This document shows, in pieces, positions 52,338 to 60,296 of a stretch of DNA of 64,000 nt. The DNA lies in NCBI RefSeq assembly GCF_014397785.1, contig NZ_VZQQ01000003.1, positions 62,001 through 126,000 on the forward strand, read 5' to 3'. The first letter of the stretch is position 1; every line of letters starts with the position of its first letter. The notes beneath the pieces are model-generated. The model searched no databases. It had not been told where the DNA came from and was given only the letters and a program-made list of their open reading frames with translations. Position numbers and translations under genes: made by a program. This DNA comes from Paraburkholderia podalyriae. Lineage in GTDB: Bacteria; Pseudomonadota; Gammaproteobacteria; Burkholderiales; Burkholderiaceae.

Positions 52338-53522
52338 ATGAAAACCACCCAGCGCGCGCGCACCCGCGCGTTCGTCCTCTGCTGCCTGCCGTTCGCGAGC
52401 GCCGCATGGTCCACCAGCGCGTCGGCGCAAAGCAGCGTCACACTGTACGGCGTCGTCGACAATGCGTTCGCCTACGTCAGCAACCAGAAGGGGCATTCGA
52501 ACTTCTACATGAGCCAGGGCAACCTGCAAGCGAGCAAGTTCGGCTTTCTCTGCTCGGAAGATCTCGGCGGCGGCACGAAGGCGATCTTCCGGCTGGAGAG
52601 CGGCTTCAATTCACTGACCGGCGCGCAAAGCACTGCCGGCTACCTGTTCAATCGCCAAGCCTATGTCGGCCTCGCGAATGATCGCTACGGCACCGTGACG
52701 CTCGGCCGCCAGTACACGCCCTACTTCCAGATGGTCGGCGCGCTCGGGCCGACCGGCGTGCTGACCGGCGCGACCGGCGCGCACCCTGGCGATGTCGACG
52801 CCCTCGACACGACGCTGCGCTTCAATAATTCGGTAACCTACCTGTCGCCGACGATCGCGGGCCTGCAGGCAAGCGCGCAGTACGGTCTCGGCGGCGTGCC
52901 CGGCAGCGTCGCGAACGGCAGCCTGTTCAGCGCGGCGCTGCGTTATGACTTCCAGCCCGTGTCGCTCGCGGCCGGCTACGTGAAACTGAAGGACATCGCG
53001 ACGAGCGCGGCGCTCGGCAGCTTCGCGATCAACTCGCCGGTCAACAACGGTTACGCGAGCGCGCGCAGCACGCAGCTGTTCGCCGCGGCCGGCCGCTACA
53101 CATGGCACGATCTGATGGTGGGCCTCAACTACTCGAACGTGCAGTATGCGCCGGGCCACGGGTCGCTATTCCTCGACAAGGCCGTGTTCAACACTTACGG
53201 CGCGATTGCGACGTACCGGATCACGCCGAGCGTGACCGTCGGCGGCGGCTATAGCTTCACCCAGGCGAGCAAGGCGAACGGCATCACCGATCCGGCGCAC
53301 TATCATCAGATCTCGCTCGAACAGACCTACAGCCTGTCGACGCGCACCACGCTGTACGCGCTCGAGGCCTATCAGCGTGCGAGCGGCAAGTCGCTGATCG
53401 CGTCAGGCACCGGTGTGACCATCGCCGACGCGGTCGCGGTGGTCGGCGACTCGCAGAACACGACGCCGTCGTCCGGTCCATCGCAGTTCGTCGGGATGGT
53501 GGGGCTGCGGCACGCGTTCTAA
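52338..53522 (+). CDS. Gram-negative general porin
   Basis: Outer-membrane trimeric beta-barrel, 394 residues (ATG at 52338, MKTTQRARTRAFVLCCLPFA). The signal peptide ends ...STSASA before QSSVTLYGVVDNAFAYVSNQ, the standard mature N-terminus of Burkholderia porins. Alternating amphipathic strands and YVGLANDRYGTVTLGRQYTP are typical, and it ends in the obligatory aromatic terminus VGLRHAF. It has 71 bases separating it from the GH31 gene and is likely in the same transcript, supplying outer-membrane passage for the same substrate. Confidence 0.93.
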   Translation: MKTTQRARTRAFVLCCLPFASAAWSTSASAQSSVTLYGVVDNAFAYVSNQKGHSNFYMSQGNLQASKFGFLCSEDLGGGTKAIFRLESGFNSLTGAQSTAGYLFNRQAYVGLANDRYGTVTLGRQYTPYFQMVGALGPTGVLTGATGAHPGDVDALDTTLRFNNSVTYLSPTIAGLQASAQYGLGGVPGSVANGSLFSAALRYDFQPVSLAAGYVKLKDIATSAALGSFAINSPVNNGYASARSTQLFAAAGRYTWHDLMVGLNYSNVQYAPGHGSLFLDKAVFNTYGAIATYRITPSVTVGGGYSFTQASKANGITDPAHYHQISLEQTYSLSTRTTLYALEAYQRASGKSLIASGTGVTIADAVAVVGDSQNTTPSSGPSQFVGMVGLRHAF

Positions 53523-53833
53523 ACGATACCGTTGCCGTCAGTGGCGCGACCGGCGCGACCGGTTCCATCGTGTCGACTCGTTGCGGGTTGCGTTGAACAG
53601 CGGTCCGCGTCTTCAGTTGTGGCGGCGCGTCGATCACGCCGTACCTCGCTTGCAGCGGATCGCGCTCGTACGTGCGCAGCGTGCCGAGCGCATCCGACCC
53701 GTCGGTACCGATCCGGCTGCCGACGCGATAACCAATCCGCGTCGGCGCCAGCGCTCACGCGTCGTTGGCTGCGACGCGAAAATCCTAAATCGTCCCAAAC
53801 CAGAACGCATCGGCTTATAACTATTTTTATTGA
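53523..53833. other. Gap after the porin; possible decayed coding remnant
   Basis: 311 bases. On the minus strand a frame from about 53755 to past 53522 reads LAPTRIGYRVGSRIGTDGSD and continues with GC-biased codons, but has no convincing start and runs on antisense to the porin. It may be a gene fragment or chance; I call no gene. Confidence 0.3.
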
Positions 53834-54472
53834 CTAGCTCCGCGAAGGCAGCATGTATTCAAACAACTCGCGGTCGTTGGCAAAGCCGAGCTTTTTCATC
53901 CCCTGCTTGCGCTGGGTACTGACGGTTTGCAGGCTCCGATGACTTAATGCCGCGATTTCGCTGATACTCATGCCGCTGACATACAGACGCAGCACTTCTC
54001 CTTCACGCGCCGACAGACGTCCGACTTTCCTCGCGTCGAGTTCTTCGCAATGGTTAATACCGGCGATGCGCCGCACCGATGGCGCGACATAGGATTGGCC
54101 GCGTGAAACGGAACGCACCGCGCTAACCAGTTCTTCCGGCGTGTCGCTTTTCAGCAGCACGCCATGCGCCCGCGATCTGATTACCGCTCTCAACAACGGA
54201 GGATTGGTGAGCGTGGTGACGAAGATGACTTTCGTGGACGGATAGGTCCTGCGCAGCAGTGCCATCAGGGAGGTACCGTCCCTGTATATTTTCCCCGGGA
54301 TCTCGAAATCGCTGAGCAGCACGTCGACCTCTTTTTCCCGAAGCAATTCGACGATTGCGGTGGAGTTCTCCGCCTCGCCAACCACGCTCAAGCCAGCTTG
54401 CCTTCCGAAAATACATCGCATTCCTATCCGCAGAATCGAATTGCCATCCGCGATAGCGATCTTAGTAAGCAA
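53834..54472 (-). CDS. Orphan RcsB-like response regulator (LuxR/NarL HTH)
   Basis: 212 residues. The receiver domain (1-120) has the phosphoacceptor D55 in VDVLLSDFEIPGKIYRDGTS, closely resembling the RcsB pattern, and the conserved K at VLLKSDTPEEL. The usual acidic pair near the N-terminus is reduced to D9-G10 (IAIADGNSI). The LuxR HTH (about 148-205) reads GRLSAREGEVLRLYVSGMSI then SLQTVSTQRKQGMKKLGFAN. No histidine kinase is beside it. RcsB-like regulators control capsule and envelope genes; the target here is unknown. Confidence 0.88.
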   Translation of the reverse strand: MLTKIAIADGNSILRIGMRCIFGRQAGLSVVGEAENSTAIVELLREKEVDVLLSDFEIPGKIYRDGTSLMALLRRTYPSTKVIFVTTLTNPPLLRAVIRSRAHGVLLKSDTPEELVSAVRSVSRGQSYVAPSVRRIAGINHCEELDARKVGRLSAREGEVLRLYVSGMSISEIAALSHRSLQTVSTQRKQGMKKLGFANDRELFEYMLPSRS

Positions 54473-55201
54473 AACTCACCTCCAGACGATGGTTATCGAT
54501 CACCACTGCATCTTTTCAGACTGACTTCCACATCTCTACTGAAAATCATAACGCCCCTTCATTCATAAAATCAGCATCGACAAATGGATAAAAACACCTT
54601 GTTTAGACGACTGGAATTCGAGATGAACTTATGCAATCAGCATCAACATAGCTGATCTTTACTTGCCCGGATAGCTGGATGAAGGTGGTGACCGCCCGCG
54701 ATGCCCTACTAGCGCGTATTGTGAGGTGCGCCCGGCAAAATGCGAGATAGTATAAGCACGAAATATCTGTCAATAAGTGCAAACGTCGGACTGACATCGA
54801 TTGATGTACACAGACACAATTTGTGTTCACGCGTTGATATTTGATTGGTGCTGCATCGCAGCTTAAAAATTTATCGCGAAATTTGAATGAACTTGCGGAC
54901 AGCCGCATTGCGTCCGTAGAGGACTGTGCGTAAAGCAACACCTGCGGGTGCATCGGGAGTCTGCGCAGGCCGGACGGGTAGATGCAGCGTGTAGGTCCGG
55001 TGAGTGCGACGCGGCATTTGCGCCACGAGGCGAATGATGCTCGGCGCAACGCCATACAGATGCCACTACCTTTCGAGTTTGTCTGTGGACCGGCTTGGCG
55101 CGCCAACGGCGCCACGTATCGATCAGTAGACCTGCATATCAACGCGGGACATAGTCATACGTGGCGGCGAGATCAAAACCCAAAAAAGACCCCGCAAAAA
55201 C

Positions 55202-55234
55202 AAAAACCCCGCAGAGCCTAGACTCTGCGGGGTT
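55202..55234 (-). terminator. Terminator-like hairpin, minus strand
   Basis: Perfect 12-bp stem AACCCCGCAGAG / CTCTGCGGGGTT with a six-base loop (55205-55234), followed on the minus strand by a T run. No protein gene on that strand ends just before it. Confidence 0.8.
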
Positions 55235-55506
55235 CCACCGCCACTTCTGGCGGAGACGGAGGGATCGCGATGTTCGAGGCAAACCCATGCTGGGTTTGAC
55301 TCCCAACTTTTCAGTCGGAGGCCACCCCTACTCACACCCCCACTTCGTCCAGCCACTGATTTTCCCACAATATGAAAAAATCGGACCTGCATGCTCGCTC
55401 ACACCACGCTTCGCAACCACCTGCCGCAGTCTGGCGCAACACCTTATTTACCAAACGACGAGACTTGGCGGCGACCAAGGGTGCGCTGGCCAACGCCCGA
55501 AATAAA

Positions 55507-55530
55507 ACAGCCCGCACATAGGCGGGCTGT
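55507..55530 (-). terminator. Terminator-like hairpin, minus strand
   Basis: Perfect 9-bp stem ACAGCCCGC / GCGGGCTGT with ACATAG loop, followed on the minus strand by TTTTATTT. It lies 277 bases upstream of the HEPN-type gene and points away from it. Confidence 0.75.
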
Positions 55531-55783
55531 CAAAAAGGCGGGGCGGAGAATACTGCGGAACAACGTCCAGGCCAGCAAACCCTGACCCCTTTTTTCTGTC
55601 GCTGAAGCGATAAGCCTCAACTGCGAGGCTAGAATAACGCTTTTCTCCAGACCTTGCAAGCCAATGCGTCTTGACCTCCGCATCGCCGCCGCTCACGGAC
55701 TCACGCGCCGTCAGCACTTCTTCTGCGAGTGCTGGTTCAACCTCGTTCATGAAGCGTCCCTCGACGCATTCCGCGTAAGGGCA

Positions 55784-57538
55784 ATGAACCCGCTCAATGT
55801 TCTGCGCGAACTGCTCAAAATGATCAACGTTGATCATGCGGGCGAAAGCGACATAGGCCGGGTGGCCGCCGAAGCACAGGCAATCCTAGCCGAATCAATT
55901 GTACTGAAAGACGTAGCGTTTGTTCCGAGTCACACCCACCTGGTGGCCCTGCTTGATGGAGCCAAGCCGGCGAACTTCAACCAGGCAAGCGAGGGCGACG
56001 CGAGCAAAGCCTGGGGAGTAGCGTTGATGAAGCAGCGCTCGCTCGTGGACGCCTTCGGTCGAGAGCTTGAGAAAGCGATTGAGATCCACTTCGTTCCGGC
56101 CAGCGTAGCGTGGTTGACTCGCGAACTGGCAGTACCGGAAGCCGCCGGCGGACTTGGCACAACCCCGCAGGAATTCGAGAAAATCGAAAGCGTGCTGGGG
56201 ATGCTCCTCAGTACGCTGATCAACCGGGGCTGGAGCATTGAATCGTTGTTTATGCTGTACCGCCTGATGCTTCTGCCCAATCCCAACAGCAATGATGGTG
56301 CGACGCCCTATCGTTTTGATACGGCATTCCAGGCGGTATGCGAGCGGCTCAGCGCCTCCCCCAAGCCTTATCGCATCACGTTTGCGATCAGTAACGTGAG
56401 CAAACCGGAACAGTTTCCGGAACAAGTCGGCGACATCGAATTTCAACCTACGCCGCCCGACCTTGGGATCAATTCCAGCAACTACGTGAAGCGCTACGCA
56501 AAGTCCGGCGGAGGAAGACTTTTCGCGTCAATGACCGTCCCGGCACAGGATGGGCGCATTGCCGGATCGATTGCGAGCGACCGGATCGGGCAGGTACTGG
56601 ACGTCGTCCGGTACGACTATGAGCGCAAAAACGTTCAACTCGCGGACAGCTTCCTCGTACAGAAGCAGGACAAGCATATGTTACTGCGTCTGCCCGGCAC
56701 GGTGCCGAATCCTGACTCGTCGCTCAGCGCGGCACAACTGGACGAATTTATGCGTCGGCTACAGGATCTGGTCGGCAGCGGCACACTGTCCTCTGACGCG
56801 AAGGACCGGATCTATTCCGCGTTTCGACTCTACCGCATTGGCGCCGATACGCCGAATTTTGAGAACAAGCTCGTGAACTGGTGGACGGCCGTGGAATTCC
56901 TGATCAAGGGAAGCGGCGCAGGCGGAGGAGGCATCGGTGCTGGCGTCGAGCAATCGCTTGCACCGACGGTGACGCTTTCCTACCTACCGAAACACCTGCT
57001 CGCCCTCCGCGCGGTACTAATTGACCTCGGAATCGACCTGCGAGACAGCGCTGGACAGCCGATCGAACTCAAGCGTATTGGGCTCGCGAGATTCTATGAG
57101 CTGCTTCACGAAAAAGCGCATCGCGATGAGATCGAGCGAATCTGCCGCGATCGGCCATTCATCTGGTTTCGGACAACCCGTTTCCTTGGCGTCGCGCTGG
57201 ATTGCAAAAAACTGGCTGCAGCTCTTGCGAACCACGAGCGCCGTGTACGCTGGCATGTGCAGCGAATCTATCGTGCTCGATGCGACATCGTTCACAGCGC
57301 GCAAAGGATGGTGGATGCAACGCTCTTGTGCGCGAATCTGGAGTTCTACCTCAAGACGGTTCTGTCGACTTTTCTCGAGGCATTACACCGCCATTCCACA
57401 CTGCGCAGCCCGCGAGAGTTTTTCGACCGGCAGGAATACGCCTATCGGCAAATTGTTACCGATCTGAAGGCCGATAGTACTGCTTCACTGGCAACAATGC
57501 TGGCCAACAAAGACGCCGTTAGTGCAGCCACCGCGTAG
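55784..57538 (+). CDS. Large protein with C-terminal HEPN-type domain (candidate RNase effector)
   Basis: 584 residues from ATG 55784 (MNPLNVLRELLKMINVDHAG), with AAGG nearby; a start at 55664 would add 40 residues that look noncoding. The N-terminal two thirds is not recognised and is mixed alpha/beta. The C-terminal part looks like an Apea-type HEPN fold: a first helix with NKLVNWWTAVEFLIKGS (W366, W367, E371) and a later helix with the R-x4-H motif R499-H504 in IYRARCDIVHSAQRMVDATL. HEPN proteins are usually metal-independent RNases in toxin and phage-defence systems. It is 49 bases upstream of, and co-directional with, the cyclase gene. RNase activity is inference. Confidence 0.75.
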   Translation: MNPLNVLRELLKMINVDHAGESDIGRVAAEAQAILAESIVLKDVAFVPSHTHLVALLDGAKPANFNQASEGDASKAWGVALMKQRSLVDAFGRELEKAIEIHFVPASVAWLTRELAVPEAAGGLGTTPQEFEKIESVLGMLLSTLINRGWSIESLFMLYRLMLLPNPNSNDGATPYRFDTAFQAVCERLSASPKPYRITFAISNVSKPEQFPEQVGDIEFQPTPPDLGINSSNYVKRYAKSGGGRLFASMTVPAQDGRIAGSIASDRIGQVLDVVRYDYERKNVQLADSFLVQKQDKHMLLRLPGTVPNPDSSLSAAQLDEFMRRLQDLVGSGTLSSDAKDRIYSAFRLYRIGADTPNFENKLVNWWTAVEFLIKGSGAGGGGIGAGVEQSLAPTVTLSYLPKHLLALRAVLIDLGIDLRDSAGQPIELKRIGLARFYELLHEKAHRDEIERICRDRPFIWFRTTRFLGVALDCKKLAAALANHERRVRWHVQRIYRARCDIVHSAQRMVDATLLCANLEFYLKTVLSTFLEALHRHSTLRSPREFFDRQEYAYRQIVTDLKADSTASLATMLANKDAVSAATA

Positions 57539-57587
57539 ACTCGCGCTCGACCAAGGCTAGGTTCGCATATTACTTTCAGGAGAGGCT

Positions 57588-58283
57588 GTGGCACTTGAAG
57601 ATGACCTCAGGAGTTGGGTGAAGGATACGTTTCGCCTTCAATGGGACGAAGAAACAACCACTGCAGTGCCCAACGCTGAGGATCTCAGGCTCAACACAAA
57701 CCATGCAAAGGATCTCGAAGAGGCTGTCGTACTCTACGCAGATCTCGACGGCTCAACAGACATGGTCGACAACTATAAGTGGTGGTTCAGCGCGGAGATC
57801 TACAAGACGTTTCTCAAGTGTTCGGCCGACATCATCAAAAGTGAGGGCGGCACGATTACAGCATACGACGGTGATCGCGTCATGGCCGTCTATACCGGCG
57901 ATTCAAAAAATACGTCGGCTGCTCGTACTGCGCTCAAGATCAACTATTGCGTGAGCCAGATCATCCAGCCAGCGCTCGAAGAGCAATACAGCACGACGGA
58001 TTTTGTGCTCAGACACGTGGTCGGAATCGATCGGAGTCAACTGCGTGCCGCACGAATCGGCGTGCGTGGCGACAACGACATCGTGTGGGTCGGGAGAGCC
58101 GCAAACTATGCCGCGAAGCTGACGAATCTTCCGGGAAAGCCCACCCGCATTACGGAAGCCGTCTACAACAGACTGAGCAATGATCTGAAAGAGACGGACG
58201 GCCAGAACATGTGGATCTGCGAGTACTGGAAGGAAAAGGACATGAATATCTACACGTCCACATGGCGCTGGGGCAGTTGCTAG
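57588..58283 (+). CDS. pycC: Pycsar-type nucleotidyl cyclase (PycC-like)
   Basis: Class III nucleotidyl cyclase, 231 residues. The GTG start at 57588 is preceded by CAGGAGAGG. It has the metal-binding D52 in VVLYADLDGSTDMVDN, the second metal aspartate D96 in GGTITAYDGDRVMAVYTGDS, and GVRGDNDIVWVGRAANYAAKLTN with N173 on the ribose side. The sequence follows what I recall of Burkholderia uridylate cyclases of the Pycsar anti-phage system, which make cUMP (or cCMP) on infection. The single cyclase domain with a short N-terminal segment and no sensor domain is typical. Nucleotide specificity needs assay. Confidence 0.9.
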   Translation: MALEDDLRSWVKDTFRLQWDEETTTAVPNAEDLRLNTNHAKDLEEAVVLYADLDGSTDMVDNYKWWFSAEIYKTFLKCSADIIKSEGGTITAYDGDRVMAVYTGDSKNTSAARTALKINYCVSQIIQPALEEQYSTTDFVLRHVVGIDRSQLRAARIGVRGDNDIVWVGRAANYAAKLTNLPGKPTRITEAVYNRLSNDLKETDGQNMWICEYWKEKDMNIYTSTWRWGSC

Positions 58284-58389
58284 GCGGCACTTCACAGCAC
58301 CCGCCCGCTGGTTTCCACGAGAGCTCCCAAGCCCCGGGGCCAGACAGGTTGCAATCTCAAATTGGGGTAATGCGCCATCACGCCTAAAG

Positions 58390-59301
58390 TCAGATTCGCG
58401 GTCCCATCTGCTGGATATACTTACGCAATTCGTTACACGCAGGGGCAAACCTCGCCTCCGTATCTCGTTTCTGGTCGAACACGTACGGAATGGTTGTGAT
58501 GCCCTTCATATCACTGGGGAGCTTGACACCCTCCCCGCGCGGCTCCATCAGGATGGCCCGGTTCAAACCCAGTTTCCCCATGGCAAGCCCAAGCTCGAAA
58601 ATGACGTTGTCACGCGGCGCCGGCCAGTCGACGCCGCGGCTGGTCGTAACGTCATCTGTGTGAGCGATGGCAATCGCGAAATCACATTGCTCGAGTTCGC
58701 TTTCCAGAGACGTGAGCGTGTAAAACGTGACCCTGAACACGCCCTGGTGCCAGGGGACGATCACAAACGGATCGTGAGCAAACTGATCCTGTAACGCCCG
58801 AGTCACCGGGATAGCCTCCGCCGACGAGATGAGGAGAACGCGAACGAGGTCGCGCTTCTTGCTGACGAACCGGTTGCGCTCGCGCAATCGCTCGGCGAGT
58901 TCTTTCGCCATCCGGCGCCAGAGGTCCGGATAGCGGGCACCGAGATCACTTAGCTGTGGCTCCGTGACCCTAGCGACGAGCGAGTCCTCAGCCGCAACTA
59001 CCGTAGCTGCACGCTTCGCAGTCGGATCGATCGCCGCCATCTCCCCGACCGCGACTCCGGCGGATCGCTGCTGAACGACTGTCGCATTCACGACCACGTC
59101 GAGCTTACCCGCGATAATGAAGTAGATGTCGTTATCGAGAGCGTCCTGCTCGATAACGGCCGCTCCCTGCTCCACTGCGAGAAACTCTGCGACATCCGCA
59201 AGCTCCGTCGCCAGGGCCTGATCGCCCCCGACCAGCTTCTGCGTCGAAAAAGCCTCAACGCGATGACGCTTTCCCTGCTCCCCTAAAAAACGCTCCAGCA
59301 T
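58390..59301 (-). CDS. pycTIR: Pycsar effector: cyclic-nucleotide-binding domain fused to TIR (PycTIR-like)
   Basis: 303 residues, ATG 59301 with CAGGAGAGG upstream. Residues 45-120 are a Crp-type cyclic-nucleotide-binding domain (DNDIYFIIAGKLDVVVN, GEMAAIDPTAKRAATVVA with G86-E87 phosphate cassette). Residues 152-275 are a CAP12/PycTIR-type TIR domain: VRVLLISSAEAIPVTRAL, CDFAIAIAHTDDV, RDNVIFELGLAMGKLGLNRA with likely catalytic E236, and LPSDMKGITTIPYV. Such effectors cleave NAD+ when the cyclic pyrimidine nucleotide binds, killing infected cells. Unlike the usual operon order, it is convergent with the cyclase, 106 bases between stops. Confidence 0.9.
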   Translation of the reverse strand: MLERFLGEQGKRHRVEAFSTQKLVGGDQALATELADVAEFLAVEQGAAVIEQDALDNDIYFIIAGKLDVVVNATVVQQRSAGVAVGEMAAIDPTAKRAATVVAAEDSLVARVTEPQLSDLGARYPDLWRRMAKELAERLRERNRFVSKKRDLVRVLLISSAEAIPVTRALQDQFAHDPFVIVPWHQGVFRVTFYTLTSLESELEQCDFAIAIAHTDDVTTSRGVDWPAPRDNVIFELGLAMGKLGLNRAILMEPRGEGVKLPSDMKGITTIPYVFDQKRDTEARFAPACNELRKYIQQMGPRI

Positions 59302-59304
59302 CGT

Positions 59305-59556
59305 CTATCCTCTCCTGTATCGCCACCCCGGATCCTGGAATCCACCCCCACGCGATCTGTGACCCCAGCCGATCGCCTTCAACCGCCAGACGCGTCCACC
59401 GCACGGAACCTCCATCCTGCGCATCACGACGGCTGGCATCGTCGCATTCGGACCCCGCGGGCGCCTTCCAGTTCGTTCAACTCGGCCGTGGGATCCAGCG
59501 GCAAAAGCATCAAGCCACCCGCCGTCGTTCCCGGGTTCGCACCGACTATCCGACAA
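59305..59556 (-). CDS. Doubtful 83-residue reading frame
   Basis: Frame ending inside the Shine-Dalgarno region of the CNB-TIR gene and overlapping the small gene upstream. The product is Arg/Gly-rich (RGGGFQDPGWRYRRG at the end) with no recognisable feature. It is listed only because it fills an otherwise empty 244-base gap in the operon; it is probably noncoding leader. Confidence 0.15.
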   Translation of the reverse strand: MSDSRCEPGNDGGWLDAFAAGSHGRVERTGRRPRGPNATMPAVVMRRMEVPCGGRVWRLKAIGWGHRSRGGGFQDPGWRYRRG

Positions 59557-59746
59557 TGTAGTGAATGTCTTGCGACTGCAGCACGCCCAGAAATTCGTCC
59601 GGCACGCTGGAAAAGATCACGAGGCCATCGATCCCGGCGCTCTCAGGTGGCTCGGAGACAATCGTCCACCCCTGCCCGCGGCGCCACGCTACGAAGATCT
59701 CCCGCACCCGCCTTGCCTGACTCGCATCAACGGATATTCTCGACAT
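59546..59746 (-). CDS. Small unknown protein upstream of the CNB-TIR effector
   Basis: 66 residues from ATG 59746 (MSRISVDASQARRVREIFVA), with GAGGGA upstream; an adjacent GTG would add one residue. It has an N-terminal amphipathic helix and a C-terminal strand pattern (GIDGLVIFSSVPDEFLGVLQ). It starts 15 bases after the 110-residue gene, so the two are co-transcribed, and points towards the effector. Not recognised; it resembles small immunity-, adaptor- or toxin-like proteins in size only. Confidence 0.55.
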   Translation of the reverse strand: MSRISVDASQARRVREIFVAWRRGQGWTIVSEPPESAGIDGLVIFSSVPDEFLGVLQSQDIHYIVG

Positions 59747-59761
59747 CACAAGTCCCTCTTC

Positions 59762-60094
59762 CTAGCCCATCTTGCCCATAACGTCGGCCACAAGCGCGTT
59801 GATCCGACCTGCGGCACGCTTCAATGCATTGATAGCATCACCCGGCTGCTGGTTCTCGGCCGCCAGGTGAGCCACCTGCAACTCTGCTTCGGCGTTCGAC
59901 AGCAACTGCCTACGGCTCTCATCAAGTGCGCCAGCCGCCGCGAATTCACGTTCTGCCCGCACCCACGCGGCTCGAAGCGCCATGTGTATCTGCCCAACAT
60001 CGGCCTTCTCAACGTTTCCATACAGCTGGTTAAAGACGTCGGCCAGTTCACTGGCCACCGCCACGGCTGATCTTTGAGCAGCACCGTTATACAT
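59762..60094 (-). CDS. Small helical unknown protein
   Basis: 110 residues, ATG 60094 preceded by GGGAG. Nearly all predicted helix and Ala/Glu rich (VAVASELADVFNQLYGNVEK, LRAAWVRAEREFAAAGALDE, HLAAENQQPGDAINALKRAA), with no cysteine or membrane segment. It could be a bundle-forming adaptor or a component of a larger defence complex. It is first in a probable three-gene unit with the 66-residue gene and the CNB-TIR effector, after a 200-base gap that may hold the promoter. Confidence 0.6.
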   Translation of the reverse strand: MYNGAAQRSAVAVASELADVFNQLYGNVEKADVGQIHMALRAAWVRAEREFAAAGALDESRRQLLSNAEAELQVAHLAAENQQPGDAINALKRAAGRINALVADVMGKMG

Positions 60095-60296
60095 GTCTTA
60101 CTCCCTGTCACGTTCATTTCGATAGCGCCGCTGCATCACGCCTTCACGGATGCACAAAATCACGCAACGCGCCAACCTGCCTCTCCATCCTCTTTGCGTC
60201 AACACAAGTGACGCCCGCTTGCAGTGGCCATTGTTCCGACCTCGAAAATCGAGCATGACCGCAGCGGAAAAACGGGATAAAGCATAGCCTGAAAGC

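Larger units (their letters stand above)
54473..55783. other. AT-richer, apparently gene-poor stretch at the edge of the defence island
   Basis: About 1.3 kb with no gene I can support. 54480-54900 is visibly more AT-rich than the rest of the window. A piece at 55248-55320, read on the minus strand, ends CCGTCTCCGCCA and so resembles a tRNA or tmRNA 3' end, but lacks a proper T-loop; it also contains an AAACCCA / TGGGTTT hairpin (55281-55297). Two minus-strand terminators follow. It could be a decayed integration junction or hold a small RNA. Confidence 0.45.

Noticed and set aside
54603..55142. A 179-residue frame on the - strand
   Set aside because: No ribosome site, a random-looking composition rich in Ser/Arg/Cys, and it lies in AT-rich DNA.
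55248..55320. A possible tRNA gene on the - strand (ends CCGTCTCCGCCA)
   Set aside because: It has no TTCRA T-loop, no consistent D-arm and no 7-base anticodon loop; at most it is a tRNA or tmRNA end remnant.
55448..55837. A 129-residue frame on the - strand with some protein-like segments
   Set aside because: It overlaps the start of the HEPN-type gene and crosses a terminator hairpin. It could be a decayed gene end, but there is no start signal or domain.
58390..59301. Reading the CNB-TIR gene as a Crp-type transcription factor
   Set aside because: There is no HTH after the nucleotide-binding domain; the C-terminal half carries the TIR signature instead.
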